40,469 bases of DNA from Puniceicoccus vermicola (GCF_014230055.1 NZ_JACHVA010000136.1:1-40469), one strand, 5' to 3'; positions 17,166-25,340 are shown, counted from the stretch's first letter. Notes: generated from the sequence alone by a model not told the origin. Translations and numbers: made by a program.

Positions 17166-17800
17166 GACGGTGAATTTGACGTAAGACCGTGGATACGTTC
17201 CAAGTCCTCGGGCGTGTTGGCGTTCTCCAGTGCCCGGGGGTGAGGAAGGTTGTGGAGGCTGACGCGTTCCCCTTGCTGGATGAGGAATTTGCGCGGACAG
17301 GGATGGTCTCCGGAGAGGCGCTCGGAAAGGAGAGGTGCCGCGGCCGGTTCGTAGATCGCGCAAAGCGGTTCCGGCAGTCCATCGAAATTGCTGAGGAAGG
17401 CGGTGGCCAGCTTGGTGGGATCGCGGTGACCGATGAGAGTTTGCAGGGTTGCGGGATCGAGGAGGGGAAGGTCGCAAGCGAGGACGAGCCAGGCGTGATC
17501 CGGGTTTCGGGCGAAGGCGTCCAGAATTCCGCCGAGGGGACCGCGTCCGGGAGCAGAATCGACGATCTTGGGATGGCGAGTAGGCTCCGATTCAGGGAGT
17601 TCCTGATCCTCGCGGATGGACAGGTAGGCATCCGAGCGGACCGTCTGCAGAAGGTTCCAGGTGCGCAGCCAGAGAGGGCCCTCAGGGGTCGAAAGCGAAG
17701 CTTTGTCACGGCCCATGCGCCGGCTCTTGCCGCCGACGAGGAGGAGTCCGCTGAGCGAGGGAGCGTCTGGGTGGGTCGTCACTTGTTCAATCGGTGTCAT
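17162..17800 (-). CDS. mobA: Molybdenum cofactor guanylyltransferase MobA
   Basis: Cytosolic enzyme that adds GMP to molybdopterin-bound molybdenum to give the MGD/bis-MGD cofactor of DMSO-reductase-type enzymes. The 212-residue product has the GTP-binding signature LLVGGKSRRMGRDKA, the DSAPGRGPLGGILDAF region and ACDLPLLDP metal site. ATG at 17800 is chosen over a TTG five codons upstream because it gives the normal distance to the signature. It starts the second block of the cluster, 368 bp after moaC, and overlaps moaD by 4 nt. MobA presence implies at least one bis-MGD enzyme elsewhere. Confidence 0.93.
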   Translation of the reverse strand: MTPIEQVTTHPDAPSLSGLLLVGGKSRRMGRDKASLSTPEGPLWLRTWNLLQTVRSDAYLSIREDQELPESEPTRHPKIVDSAPGRGPLGGILDAFARNPDHAWLVLACDLPLLDPATLQTLIGHRDPTKLATAFLSNFDGLPEPLCAIYEPAAAPLLSERLSGDHPCPRKFLIQQGERVSLHNLPHPRALENANTPEDLERIHGLTSNSPS

Positions 17801-18167
17801 GAGAATTTTTATCAATGATCAGCATGGGTCCGGACGCCTCCGTCCGCTGGCCCCTCCGGATCATTCGATAACTCTAGTCTTAAGAAGCAGGTTCTTTGAG
17901 GAGCGCGGAATTTATTCCGCCCCGCCTGCCTCTCGGTCTTTTTGCGAGTGTCTACGAAGAGCGACCTCTCAAACGGAGCTGTTCCAACGGGGCGGAATGA
18001 ATTCCGCGCTCCATTTGAGACCCATGATCCGGGTGATAAATTAATAGATTTGAGGATATCCTTCCTCCTTGTAGGTGAAGGGAGAGACGAACGATTGTGG
18101 GTGGCGAGGTTCTTCTCGACTGGATGAACTCTTAGGCGATCGGTATGGAAATTTGGGTGCAGCACAC
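17801..18167. repeat. Long inverted repeat splitting the moco operon
   Basis: The 367-bp gap between moaC and mobA has no gene. Two 25-bp arms at 17900-17924 and 17988-18012 are inverted copies with one mismatch. Each is itself palindromic: GCGGAATTTATTCCGC (17905-17920) and GCGGAATGAATTCCGC (17992-18007). The gap could fold into a ~113-nt hairpin on the moco transcript. Related palindromes sit at 614-629 and 33868-33883, so this is a dispersed element rather than a dedicated terminator. Confidence 0.75.
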
Positions 18168-18650
18168 TCATCCTCGTTGAAAGTCGCTCTTGCCGCCAGT
18201 TTTGGAAACCAGGGAGATCTCTTCAATGACGATCTCGTGGCTGAGACTCTTGGTCATGTCGTAAAGGGTGAGGGCGGCGGTACTGACTCCGGTGAGCGCT
18301 TCCATCTCGACACCGGTTTTCGCCTCGGTGGCGACGGAGCAAAGAATCGAGATGCGCTGGGTTGCCGGGTCCGGCTCGATCTGGATCTTGCACCGTTCGA
18401 GGGGAAGAGTGTGGCAGAAAGGGATGAGCTCCGCGGTTTTCTTGGCTCCCATGATCCCCCCGATGCGGGCGACGTCGGCGATGGCCCCTTTCGAGGTTTG
18501 AAAATCATTCTGGCTGAGGATTTCCCACGCTTCGTCCGGATAGCGAACCCAGGCTTGGGCTTGTGCTTCGCGGCGGGTGACGGTTTTCGCAGAGACGTCC
18601 ACCATGCGGGCTTGGCCTTGCGAATTGAGATGAGTGAGTGACTGGGTCAT
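18168..18650 (-). CDS. moaC: Cyclic pyranopterin monophosphate synthase MoaC
   Basis: Converts the MoaA product to cyclic pyranopterin monophosphate. The 160-residue product has MVDVSAKTVTRREAQA, KGAIADVARIGGIMGAKKT, the PFCHTLPL active-site segment, TGVEMEALTGVSTAALTLYDMTK with the catalytic lysine at its end, and ISLVSKTGGKS. This is full length. It overlaps the moeA stop by 4 nt. It is the last gene of the first moco block. Confidence 0.97.
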   Translation of the reverse strand: MTQSLTHLNSQGQARMVDVSAKTVTRREAQAQAWVRYPDEAWEILSQNDFQTSKGAIADVARIGGIMGAKKTAELIPFCHTLPLERCKIQIEPDPATQRISILCSVATEAKTGVEMEALTGVSTAALTLYDMTKSLSHEIVIEEISLVSKTGGKSDFQRG

Positions 18651-19849
18651 CGTTGCCAGAGTTGGTAAGAGAAGGAAGTGAGTGGCGCAGTGTTGCCGGA
18701 TTGGGCCGGAATTTCAAGAAAGCCTGCGCTGTTGGCCAGGCGGGCATAGTCGCCGGAATTGTTGGTCGGTTGGAGGCGCGCCTTGCCCTCGGGGGTGAAC
18801 TGAAAGGGGAGGAATCGGGTTAAATCCGGATGGGGAGGAACGGTGTCGGTGGTCTCAACCGTGGGCCGGGAAGGATTCGCAGCTCCGGCGCAAGCGAGCA
18901 AGAAGGGAATGACGTAGCGATGGGTTGCGATGAGAGTCGAAACCGGATTGCCGGGAAGTCCGAAAATTGCAGTTCGGTTGCGCTTGGTCCAGAACCCCAT
19001 CGGTTTGCCGGGGCGTTGGGAGACTCCGTGGAAGATGCGCTGCCCCTGCTGATCGAGCGCTTCCGGAATCCGATCCCGTTTGCCACGGGAGACTGCGCCG
19101 GAAATGATGACGAGATCGTTCTCGGCAATCGCACAGGCTAGGATTTGTTCCTGGGTGCGGATGTCGTCAGAGAGGTGGGAAACGAGTCCGGCCGGGAAGC
19201 CTGCGGAGGCCAGAGCGTTCTCGATGACGTAAAGATTCGAGCGGCGGATTTGAGTCGGCCCAGGGCTCGCCTGCACGGGAACGAGCTCATCGCCGGTTCC
19301 AAAAATAGCGATACGGGGCAACTGGCTGCAGAGTGGTTCGGCGTAGCCACAGGAGGCCGCAATTCCCACCTCGACCGGACCGAGGAGACTGCCGGCGGAA
19401 AGGAGCGGTGTGCCCTTGGGATAGTCGGAGGCTTGCCGATGCACGCCATCCTCCGGGGAGAGGGGGGCGCTTTCCTCGAACCGGAACTGGTTGTCTCCGA
19501 GGGACGTCGTCGATTCGTAGGGGATGACCGCGTCCGCGCCCGGAGGTAGGGAGGAGCCAGTCATAATTTCGAGAGCGGAAAGGCGGGGAGCCGGAAGGGG
19601 CGCAGTGTCTTCTCCGGCATGGATGCGGGCGGCAATGGTGAAAATGGCACCCGGCTCGGCCTCGGCAGCTCGCACGGCATACCCGTCTAGCATGCATCGA
19701 TCAAATGGGGGCAGGTCTCGGTCGGCGCGAACCTCTTCGCGGAGAACTCGACCCGCCGCCTTCTCCAAGGGGCAGCGGACGGAAGGTGCCGGGTGGACGT
19801 GGCTCTGCAAAAGACGGTCGGCTTCCGAAACGGGAATTTTGGAGCTCAT
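18647..19849 (-). CDS. moeA: Molybdopterin molybdenumtransferase MoeA
   Basis: Inserts molybdate into adenylylated molybdopterin. The 400-residue product has PPFDRCMLDGYAV (functional Asp in LDGYA), GSSLPPGADAVIPYE, FGTGDELVP, SGAVSRGKRDRIPEAL, QRPGKPMGFW and FGLPGNPVST, the full MoeA set. ATG at 19849 overlaps the stop of the MOSC gene (ATGA). No separate MogA/MoaB adenylyltransferase is encoded in the cluster; it must lie elsewhere or be replaced. Confidence 0.96.
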   Translation of the reverse strand: MSSKIPVSEADRLLQSHVHPAPSVRCPLEKAAGRVLREEVRADRDLPPFDRCMLDGYAVRAAEAEPGAIFTIAARIHAGEDTAPLPAPRLSALEIMTGSSLPPGADAVIPYESTTSLGDNQFRFEESAPLSPEDGVHRQASDYPKGTPLLSAGSLLGPVEVGIAASCGYAEPLCSQLPRIAIFGTGDELVPVQASPGPTQIRRSNLYVIENALASAGFPAGLVSHLSDDIRTQEQILACAIAENDLVIISGAVSRGKRDRIPEALDQQGQRIFHGVSQRPGKPMGFWTKRNRTAIFGLPGNPVSTLIATHRYVIPFLLACAGAANPSRPTVETTDTVPPHPDLTRFLPFQFTPEGKARLQPTNNSGDYARLANSAGFLEIPAQSGNTAPLTSFSYQLWQR

Positions 19850-20370
19850 GAAGTTAGTCGGTTGGCGGATAGAATTTCGAGAGATTGCGAGCCCAAGCTT
19901 AACCGCCCGGATTGGAGAATCCGGCAGCGAAGGCCTCCCCGATTTTTGAGCCACTCAAAGGCTCCTGGCGCCACCGCTTCATCCATCCAGAAACAGGGAG
20001 CACACTCCTCACTGCCCGAAAATTCGACCTCGCCGAGGCGAAACTGCTTTCCGACTAGAGCGTTGAGATCGATTCCTTGGAGGAGGACATTGCGCCGGAG
20101 GAGGGCTCCTTCGATGTCAGGCAGTTTCAGTTCCCGGGCCAGCTGCTCAAGAACGGCAGCGTCAAAAAAGGTAATCTGTCCTTTGAAGTCGGGTTTGTGA
20201 TTGTAGTAGCGATCCCCGACCAGTCCCTTGCCTGCGTGACATTCGATCTCCGGCACGGATATGATCCCGTTGTGGAGACGTTCCTGACCGTAGCGTCCCT
20301 TGAAATCGTGCCCCGGCGAGAGCCAGATTTTTTGGATTTCAACGGGAATGTGCGAGTGAGAAGAAGGCAT
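19846..20370 (-). CDS. MOSC-domain protein
   Basis: 174-residue MOSC-domain protein, related to the C-terminal domain of molybdenum-cofactor sulfurase and to YiiM-type proteins. MOSC proteins carry sulfur on a conserved cysteine or bind the cofactor. Seen here: HAGKGLVGDRYYNH, GALLRRNVLLQGIDLNALVGK, the Cys-bearing SGSEECAPCFWMDEAV and NRGGLRCRILQSG. It begins the moco transcript and overlaps moeA by 4 nt. It may modify the cofactor or act in detoxification; context favours cofactor handling. ATG at 20370 is chosen over an upstream in-frame extension that is not conserved in style. Confidence 0.88.
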   Translation of the reverse strand: MPSSHSHIPVEIQKIWLSPGHDFKGRYGQERLHNGIISVPEIECHAGKGLVGDRYYNHKPDFKGQITFFDAAVLEQLARELKLPDIEGALLRRNVLLQGIDLNALVGKQFRLGEVEFSGSEECAPCFWMDEAVAPGAFEWLKNRGGLRCRILQSGRLSLGSQSLEILSANRLTS

Positions 20371-20563
20371 CGGAGAGTTGGTGAGAAAAAGGCGGGCGCG
20401 AAGAAGTGTCTCTTCCGCGCCCACCTGAGCATCGAACAACGAATCGAAGGGATATGCAAATCAGAGTGGATTTTCGAGAGAACTCAAAAACGATCCACCT
20501 CCGGTGCGCCTACACCCGACTATGGTGGCAGCCATTTCGGCGGATTCCTTCCCTAGCCTCGGA
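20371..20563 (-). promoter_or_regulatory. 5' leader of the moco operon with hairpins
   Basis: Non-coding leader upstream of the MOSC gene. A strong stem pairs GGGCGCG (20394-20400) with CGCGCCC (20416-20422), extended by an inner AAGA/TCTT. A second weaker pairing is GTGGAT with ATCCAC (about 20467-20499). I could not match it to the known Moco riboswitch. It may be a simple leader. Confidence 0.35.
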
Positions 20564-21462
20564 GAGGAATGGCGATAGCCATTTCTACGGTAAGGCGGTT
20601 TTGCCGGAGCATTCTCGGCGACCACTCGAAATCGCTATCGCGCTTCCGCTCCACCTTTGATTGCGTCTTGGAGAGGAATGGCGATAGCCATTTCTATGAT
20701 TTTTCGATTTGGTCGCAGCATTCTCGGCGACCATTCGAAATCGCGATCGCGCTTCCGCTACACCTTTGATTGCGCCTTGTAGAGGAATGGCGATAGCCAT
20801 TTCTACGGTAAGGCGGTTTGGCCGGAGCATTCTCGGTGACCATTCGAAATCGCTATCGCGCTTCCGCTCCACCTTTGATTACGTCTTGTAGAGGAATGGC
20901 GATAGCCATTTCTACGGTAAGGCGGTTTGGCCGGAGCATTCTCGGTGACCATTCGAAATCGCTATCGCGCTTCCGCTACACCTTTGATTGCGCCTTGTAG
21001 AGGAATGGCGATAGCCATTTCTACGGTAAGGCGGTTTGGCCGGAGCATTCTCGGTGACCATTCGAAATCGCTGTCGCGCTTCCGCTCCACTTTTGATTAC
21101 GCCTTGGAGAGGAATGGCGATAGCCATTTCTACGGTAAGGCGGTTTGGCCGGAGCATTCTCGGTGACCATTCGAAATCGCTATCGCGCTTCCGCTCCACT
21201 TTTGATTACGCCTTGGAGAGGAATGGCGATAGCCATTTCTACGGATTAGGCGGTTTGGTCGGAGCATTCTCGGCGACCATTCGAAATCGCTATCGCGCTT
21301 CCGTTCCACCTTTGATTGCGCCTTGGAGAGGAATGGCGATAGCCATTTCTATGATTAGGCGGTTTGGTCAGAGCATTCTCGGGGCCATTCGAAATCGCTG
21401 TCGCGCTTCCGCTCCACCTTTGATTGCGCCTTGGAGAGGAACGGCGAGAGCCGTTTCTACCG
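20564..21462 (+). repeat. Tandem array of 109-bp hairpin repeats (right of moco cluster)
   Basis: Nine A hairpins with starts at 20564, 20673, 20782, 20891, 21000, 21109, 21218, about 21328 and 21436. The unit is the same as at 14.3-15.3 kb, in the same orientation. Here most units carry a TACGGTAAGGCGGTTTGGCC linker instead of the TATGATTTTGCGG linker of the left array, so each array has been homogenised separately. The last hairpin changes to AACGGCGAGAGCCGTT, as does the first unit of the left array. Confidence 0.95.
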
Positions 21463-21484
21463 CATACGCCGCTCAGGTTCCGGA

Positions 21485-21928
21485 CTAGACCTCCACCACG
21501 GCCCAGGAGTCGGTCACCGAAACGGGAAAAGTCTCGACCGAAGGATCGGGATCTTCGGCGGAGATCGCTTCCTCTTGGGCTTCGCCGTTCTCGTCTTCCC
21601 GATACACGGTGTAGGATTTCACCCGGCACCGATGCGGGTTGAAGAGGCTGCGGCCGGTCGTGATGTCAAACTCCCAGCCGTGCCACGGGCAGCGAACGAC
21701 TTGGCCATCCATCCCGTAGGCAAACTCGCCGACCTTCCCAGGCAGGGTCGTACCACCGACGTGTCCTTGGCAAAGGGGAGCGAGTTGATGCGGGCATTGA
21801 TTGCGGATGGCGTGCAAGCGTCCCTGCACGTTGTAGACGCCGATGGATCGCCCTTCGACTTCGACGATGCGGTGTTCGCCGGGAGGGAGCTCGGAAACGG
21901 GAAAGAGACGATGTTTCGTGCGGGGCAT
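21485..21928 (-). CDS. Rieske [2Fe-2S] protein
   Basis: 147-residue soluble Rieske protein. The cluster-binding boxes are CPHQLAPLCQG (about 45-55) and CPWHGWEFD (about 80-88), the ferredoxin/dioxygenase-component type rather than the bc1 type, and no transmembrane anchor is seen. It probably passes electrons to an oxygenase or partners the amidohydrolase next door. Its start overlaps the amidohydrolase stop by 1 nt (TGATG), so the two are co-translated. The C-terminus is rich in Asp/Glu. Confidence 0.9.
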   Translation of the reverse strand: MPRTKHRLFPVSELPPGEHRIVEVEGRSIGVYNVQGRLHAIRNQCPHQLAPLCQGHVGGTTLPGKVGEFAYGMDGQVVRCPWHGWEFDITTGRSLFNPHRCRVKSYTVYREDENGEAQEEAISAEDPDPSVETFPVSVTDSWAVVEV

Positions 21929-23037
21929 CAGTTTGTGGGGGTTGCGGAATTGGCGGCCTCCTCGGACACGGTACTTTCCTGCGGGGGAAGACCGTAGAGC
22001 TCGGCGGCGTTGTCATAGAAGATCCGCTTGCGGGCGGCTTCGTCGAGCTTGCGGGGAAGGACGAAGCGCGGATCGTCGCCGTCCCAGTGCGGATAGTCGC
22101 TGGAGAACATCAGGGTTTCCTCTGCGTGGATCATGTCGAAAATCTGAAGCAAGTGCTCAGGTTTTTCCGGTTCCTCGATCGGTTGGGTCGTGAGGCGGAC
22201 ATGACGCCGGATCAGTTCGCTGGGCGGTTCGGTGAGCCAAGGGGTCAACTCGCGCAGCGCCTTCCAGTTCTTGTCGAGGCGCCAGAGGAGGTGCGGGAGC
22301 CAAGCAATTCCGCCTTCGATAGCGACGAACTTCAGTTCCGGAAATTGATTGAACACTCCTTCAATCGCCAGAGAGGCGATTTGTCCCATGTAGTTCTGAG
22401 AGAGGCTGGTGTGCCATTCAAAATAGCTGGAGGGCATGCCCGCATAGGGACGGTTGCTGATCCCATTGCCTTCCGCGCCGGGGTGGACGGCGACGGGGAG
22501 TCCCATCTCGCAGGCCGCTTCGTAGATCGGCCAATATTGTTCGCGGCCCAGGGGAGATTCTGAGGCCGAGGTCATGATGATTTCGCGGAACTCGGGTCGT
22601 CCACCGAGGCGACGAATCTCCCGAGCGGCGGCTTCGGGCCAATTCGGGGCCACGAGGATGGCGCCGACGTAGCGAGGATCAAAGCTGAGCCAGCTCTCGA
22701 GCATGTAGTCGTTGTAGGCGCTGCAGAGAGCGGCCGCATATCGATAGTCGGCGGAGACACCAGCCGCGAGGAGCCCGGCAGGGTGGAGGATCCCGTAGCG
22801 GATCTGATTGGGAACGAAATGGTGCTCCAGGGTGTAGGCGGGGTCCGAGCACGCCTCGCCACCACCGGGAGGCGTGGCATCGCGGCGGTTCACTCCGTGG
22901 GGATTGCCGAAGCCGTTCCCTCCCGGGAGAGCCAGACCCCGGGCGGCCAACGCCTTGGGCATGTGAGCCAGCACTTCTTTCTTGTCTGGAGAGTGGTGGA
23001 CGTCGGTATCGATGATGGGCAGAGTTTGTTCTTTCAT
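21928..23037 (-). CDS. Amidohydrolase-2 family metal-dependent hydrolase/decarboxylase
   Basis: 369-residue TIM-barrel enzyme of the amidohydrolase-2 group, which includes ACMSD-type decarboxylases of aromatic breakdown. Metal and active-site features: IIDTDVHH at the N-terminus, VAVHPGAEGNG in the middle, and SSDYPHWDGDDP near the C-terminus. EGGIAWLPHLLWRLDKNW is also typical. It is sandwiched between an IclR regulator (4-nt overlap) and a Rieske protein (1-nt overlap). The substrate is unknown; an aromatic or cyclic acid is the likeliest class by context. Confidence 0.88.
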   Translation of the reverse strand: MKEQTLPIIDTDVHHSPDKKEVLAHMPKALAARGLALPGGNGFGNPHGVNRRDATPPGGGEACSDPAYTLEHHFVPNQIRYGILHPAGLLAAGVSADYRYAAALCSAYNDYMLESWLSFDPRYVGAILVAPNWPEAAAREIRRLGGRPEFREIIMTSASESPLGREQYWPIYEAACEMGLPVAVHPGAEGNGISNRPYAGMPSSYFEWHTSLSQNYMGQIASLAIEGVFNQFPELKFVAIEGGIAWLPHLLWRLDKNWKALRELTPWLTEPPSELIRRHVRLTTQPIEEPEKPEHLLQIFDMIHAEETLMFSSDYPHWDGDDPRFVLPRKLDEAARKRIFYDNAAELYGLPPQESTVSEEAANSATPTN

Positions 23038-23843
23038 GAGACGGGCGATAGGGAGGTTTCGTGGGGGATCGATTGGGATTGCGGGCGTTGTCGGTCGAGA
23101 AAGGGGAGGAGTCGTTTGGATTCCGCCAGGAGGGCGTCGATGACCGACTGGCGCTCAGAGGATGAAGGGGATGAATCCCCCGGAAAGCTGGCCCCCAGTG
23201 AACCTTTGAGGGCATTGTTTCGATTAAATAGAGGGACCGCGACGCGATGGGGGTCTCGATCGTGGATGTCGACGAACCCGACCTCCCGAACTTTCGCGAT
23301 GGCGCTCTCAAGCTTTTGCGCGGATCCCCAATAGCCGGCGCCGTACATCGCGAATGGATAAAGAGTTTCGCATTGTTTGCGGGGATGGCTCGGCCAAAAG
23401 GCCAAATGACACAGACTCGATGCCGAAGTATAGGGTGGGAGCCAGGTGCGGGATCCGCGAATGACGACATTTTTCCGCGAGGGCTCAATGAGTCGATCGC
23501 ACAGCACGTCAACGCCCTCCGCCTCCGCGGTGATGAATCTCCATTGAGGATGTTCTTCGGCCAGTTTGAGCAAACTCTCGTCGATCGCCGCCCCACTTCC
23601 GAAAGCAGTCCCCCGGTTCAAGGCTTCGACCGAAGCTCCGAGCCCATACCGGATCGGTCGGGTATGGGTTTTCTCCAAATATCCCCGGTCAGCTAGTGTG
23701 CGGGCCAGGTTGAAGAGAGTGGTATTCTTGAGGCGGGTCCGCTCGGAGAGTTCCTGTAACGTCATCCCCGCCGGCGAAGTCGCAATGGACTCAAGAATGT
23801 CCAGAGCCCGGTGGAGTGATTGCACGCTTTGTGATTGAGCCAT
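23034..23843 (-). CDS. IclR-family transcriptional regulator
   Basis: 269 residues: N-terminal winged helix (SVQSLHRALDILESIATSPAG, about residues 6-26, then LQELSERTRLKNTTLFNLARTL) and a C-terminal effector-binding domain (about 90-250). The family usually controls an adjacent catabolic operon in response to an aromatic or small-acid ligand. Here it is the first gene of the operon itself, overlapping the amidohydrolase by 4 nt, so autoregulation is likely. The inverted repeat ATTCAT-N5-ATGAAT at 23891-23907 is a candidate operator. Confidence 0.9.
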   Translation of the reverse strand: MAQSQSVQSLHRALDILESIATSPAGMTLQELSERTRLKNTTLFNLARTLADRGYLEKTHTRPIRYGLGASVEALNRGTAFGSGAAIDESLLKLAEEHPQWRFITAEAEGVDVLCDRLIEPSRKNVVIRGSRTWLPPYTSASSLCHLAFWPSHPRKQCETLYPFAMYGAGYWGSAQKLESAIAKVREVGFVDIHDRDPHRVAVPLFNRNNALKGSLGASFPGDSSPSSSERQSVIDALLAESKRLLPFLDRQRPQSQSIPHETSLSPVS

Positions 23844-23933
23844 GAGATAAACATGGGCGAAATGATGAAAATCGGCAATTCAGAAAATAGATTCATCTAT
23901 TATGAATGTATTCCTATAGTGATGCGCCCCAAA

Positions 23934-23969
23934 CGTACCACAGGCAGCCTGCCTGTGATTCCCGCGAAG
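23934..23969 (+). repeat. 36-bp direct repeat, left copy
   Basis: Identical to 27135-27170; includes the palindrome CACAGGCAGCCTGCCTGTG (23939-23957). The two copies bracket the toxin-antitoxin/CRISPR segment. Shorter relatives of the palindrome occur at 36675-36693 and 38783-38801. Confidence 0.9.
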
Positions 23970-24193
23970 TAATTGTCGCAAAAGAAGAGGGTGATTGAGA
24001 TCTCCAACGACGTTTAGAAAAGAATATCTCCTCCTTGCATCGAGATGTTGTTCTCGAGCAGCCACAGATGGAGATCTGTCGCCCAAACGTATTGGAAGGC
24101 GGGATTGGAGACCGGATCCAAGAAGGGTCCAAGGTGAAAACACCCGATGGTCCGCTGCCGGAAGGAAGCCGACCCCGAGAAGGGGGCGACCTC

Positions 24194-24276
24194 GCCGGGA
24201 AGAAAGTACTTCTTACTTCCTTTACGGTTCGCTTCTTCCCGGAGAGGCGGAGAGGAACGGCGAGGGCCGTTTCTAC
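24194..24276 (+). repeat. 83-bp repeat flanking the toxin-antitoxin pair, left copy
   Basis: Starts GCCGGGAAGAAAGTACTTCT and ends with A hairpin AACGGCGAGGGCCGTT (24256-24271). About 80 percent identical by eye to 25452-25535 on the other side of the toxin-antitoxin genes. Confidence 0.75.
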
Positions 24277-24330
24277 AAAAAGATCCTCTGTTGAGTGTTT
24301 TGGGATGGGATCGGCGCTTGGAGGGTTTTC

Positions 24331-24966
24331 TTAAGGGCTCCTGTAGACGTGTAACGCTCCCGCGAGGATCGGTTTGGCCCACTCGGGTGCATCCGGACGC
24401 ACGGATCCGACAATTCTCTTCTGGTCCACCTGGAGAAGAAGTTTTGGGACGGGAGTTTCGCCAGCCTTGGGGTCGGTCTCTTGGGAATTGTCGAAAAGAC
24501 GGAGGCTGTACAAATGGGGGAGGAGTTGAATGAGGTTCCGGCGGCTGCTGTTCCAGCGCGTGCGTATGGCGGCTTCGGGAATATCGTGCCCGCCATGGGT
24601 AACCCGTTTTTTCACGCGTGCCAAATTCTGTTCCACGGAGGCGAGGCCGACATACCAGATCTTCACCTTCAACCCTTCTTGAGCGGCTTGCGTGAGCAGT
24701 TGAGTTATCGTCGTCCCGCCCAAGGTGGTTTCAAAGGCATAGGTCTCTCGCCGTTCGATGGCCTTCTCGAGCATTTCTTTGCCGAGGGTCCAGGCGTGCC
24801 CGTTGGCGAGGGCCTGGCTCAGGTTTGGATGAATCTTTCGCAGTGTTTTGGCGGCGGCATCGGGATTGTAGTATTCGACGCCATGGGCAACGAGGTTGGC
24901 GCCGCCGATACTGCTTTTTCCGGAACCATTGACCCCGGCTAAAACGAAGATCGTCGGGTTGGGCAT
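24331..24966 (-). CDS. Zeta-toxin-like P-loop kinase (toxin)
   Basis: 211-residue P-loop protein of the zeta-toxin/UNAG-kinase type. Walker A GVNGSGKSS (about 11-19) is followed by YYNPDAAAKTLRKIHP, a segment typical of zeta domains, FETTLGGTT, and a basic lid-like region (VKKRVTHGGHDIPEAAIRTR). Known members phosphorylate UDP-N-acetylglucosamine or other substrates and are toxic unless neutralised. The start overlaps the antitoxin stop by 1 nt (TGATG). It could instead be a metabolic kinase, but the coupling to an antitoxin-like gene favours a toxin. Confidence 0.82.
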   Translation of the reverse strand: MPNPTIFVLAGVNGSGKSSIGGANLVAHGVEYYNPDAAAKTLRKIHPNLSQALANGHAWTLGKEMLEKAIERRETYAFETTLGGTTITQLLTQAAQEGLKVKIWYVGLASVEQNLARVKKRVTHGGHDIPEAAIRTRWNSSRRNLIQLLPHLYSLRLFDNSQETDPKAGETPVPKLLLQVDQKRIVGSVRPDAPEWAKPILAGALHVYRSP

Positions 24967-25322
24967 CAGTCCTTCTTCGCGGCTTCAGCGAGGGCCGATT
25001 TTCCAAGTTCGGTCGGGGAGGCCTCGAATGCATCATCGTAGGCCTGTCGGGCAGACTCGGTTTGCATGCCGGCAAAGCGGGTGTCGTAGTCCTTACGGAG
25101 AACTTCCAAGGGGTCCCGGGCGGCGAGCTCGGCGATCATTTGGTCGTAAAGTTGGGCTGAGAGGAGAATCGCTTCCCGCTTCCGGTTGCGGGTAATGCTC
25201 ACCGCTCCCGCATCGAGCGCCAACTCGTACACCCCCTTGAAGGCGTTCTTGAGCTGAGAAGCCGAGGAGGTCGGCAGATCTTGGGAAGGGTGGAGCGCGT
25301 GAAGATTGTAGGTCGAGGCCAT
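24966..25322 (-). CDS. Phd/YefM-like antitoxin
   Basis: 118 residues. The N-terminal half (TSSASQLKNAFKGVYELALD, then VSITRNRKREAILLSAQLYDQMI) has the Phd/YefM DNA-binding fold signature; the C-terminal half, rich in Ala, Asp and Glu, would bind the toxin. ATG at 25322 is preferred to 25340 because the latter lies inside a perfect palindrome (25324-25340) that looks like the operator. Classical zeta toxins pair with epsilon; a Phd-type partner is a different combination. Overlaps the toxin start by 1 nt. Confidence 0.78.
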   Translation of the reverse strand: MASTYNLHALHPSQDLPTSSASQLKNAFKGVYELALDAGAVSITRNRKREAILLSAQLYDQMIAELAARDPLEVLRKDYDTRFAGMQTESARQAYDDAFEASPTELGKSALAEAAKKD

Positions 25323-25323
25323 A

Positions 25324-25340
25324 ATGGCAAATATTGCCAT
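25324..25340. promoter_or_regulatory. Palindromic operator of the toxin-antitoxin pair
   Basis: ATGGCAA-ATA-TTGCCAT is a perfect 7+3+7 palindrome directly before the antitoxin start at 25322. Its position suits autorepression by the antitoxin, usual for Phd/YefM systems. Confidence 0.6.

Larger units (their letters stand above)
23844..24330. other. Gene-free region: candidate operator and repeats
   Basis: Contains the ATTCAT-N5-ATGAAT inverted repeat (23891-23907), the left copy of a 36-bp direct repeat (23934-23969), and an 83-bp repeat (24194-24276) ending in an A hairpin. Short minus-strand frames at 23970-24150 show no recognisable domain; a decayed gene is possible but not supported. 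Confidence 0.6.

Noticed and set aside
20371-20563. Moco riboswitch
   Set aside because: Two hairpins are present, but I cannot fit the conserved Moco-riboswitch elements; a covariance-model search would decide.
1-21462. REP/RAYT system as a firm call
   Set aside because: Hairpin repeats are REP-like, but no RAYT transposase is encoded in the window and the typical GTAG tetranucleotide next to each hairpin is not consistently present.
24014-24382. 122-codon minus-strand frame downstream of the IclR gene
   Set aside because: Crosses the 83-bp repeat and an A hairpin and shows no domain; a gene remnant is possible but unsupported.
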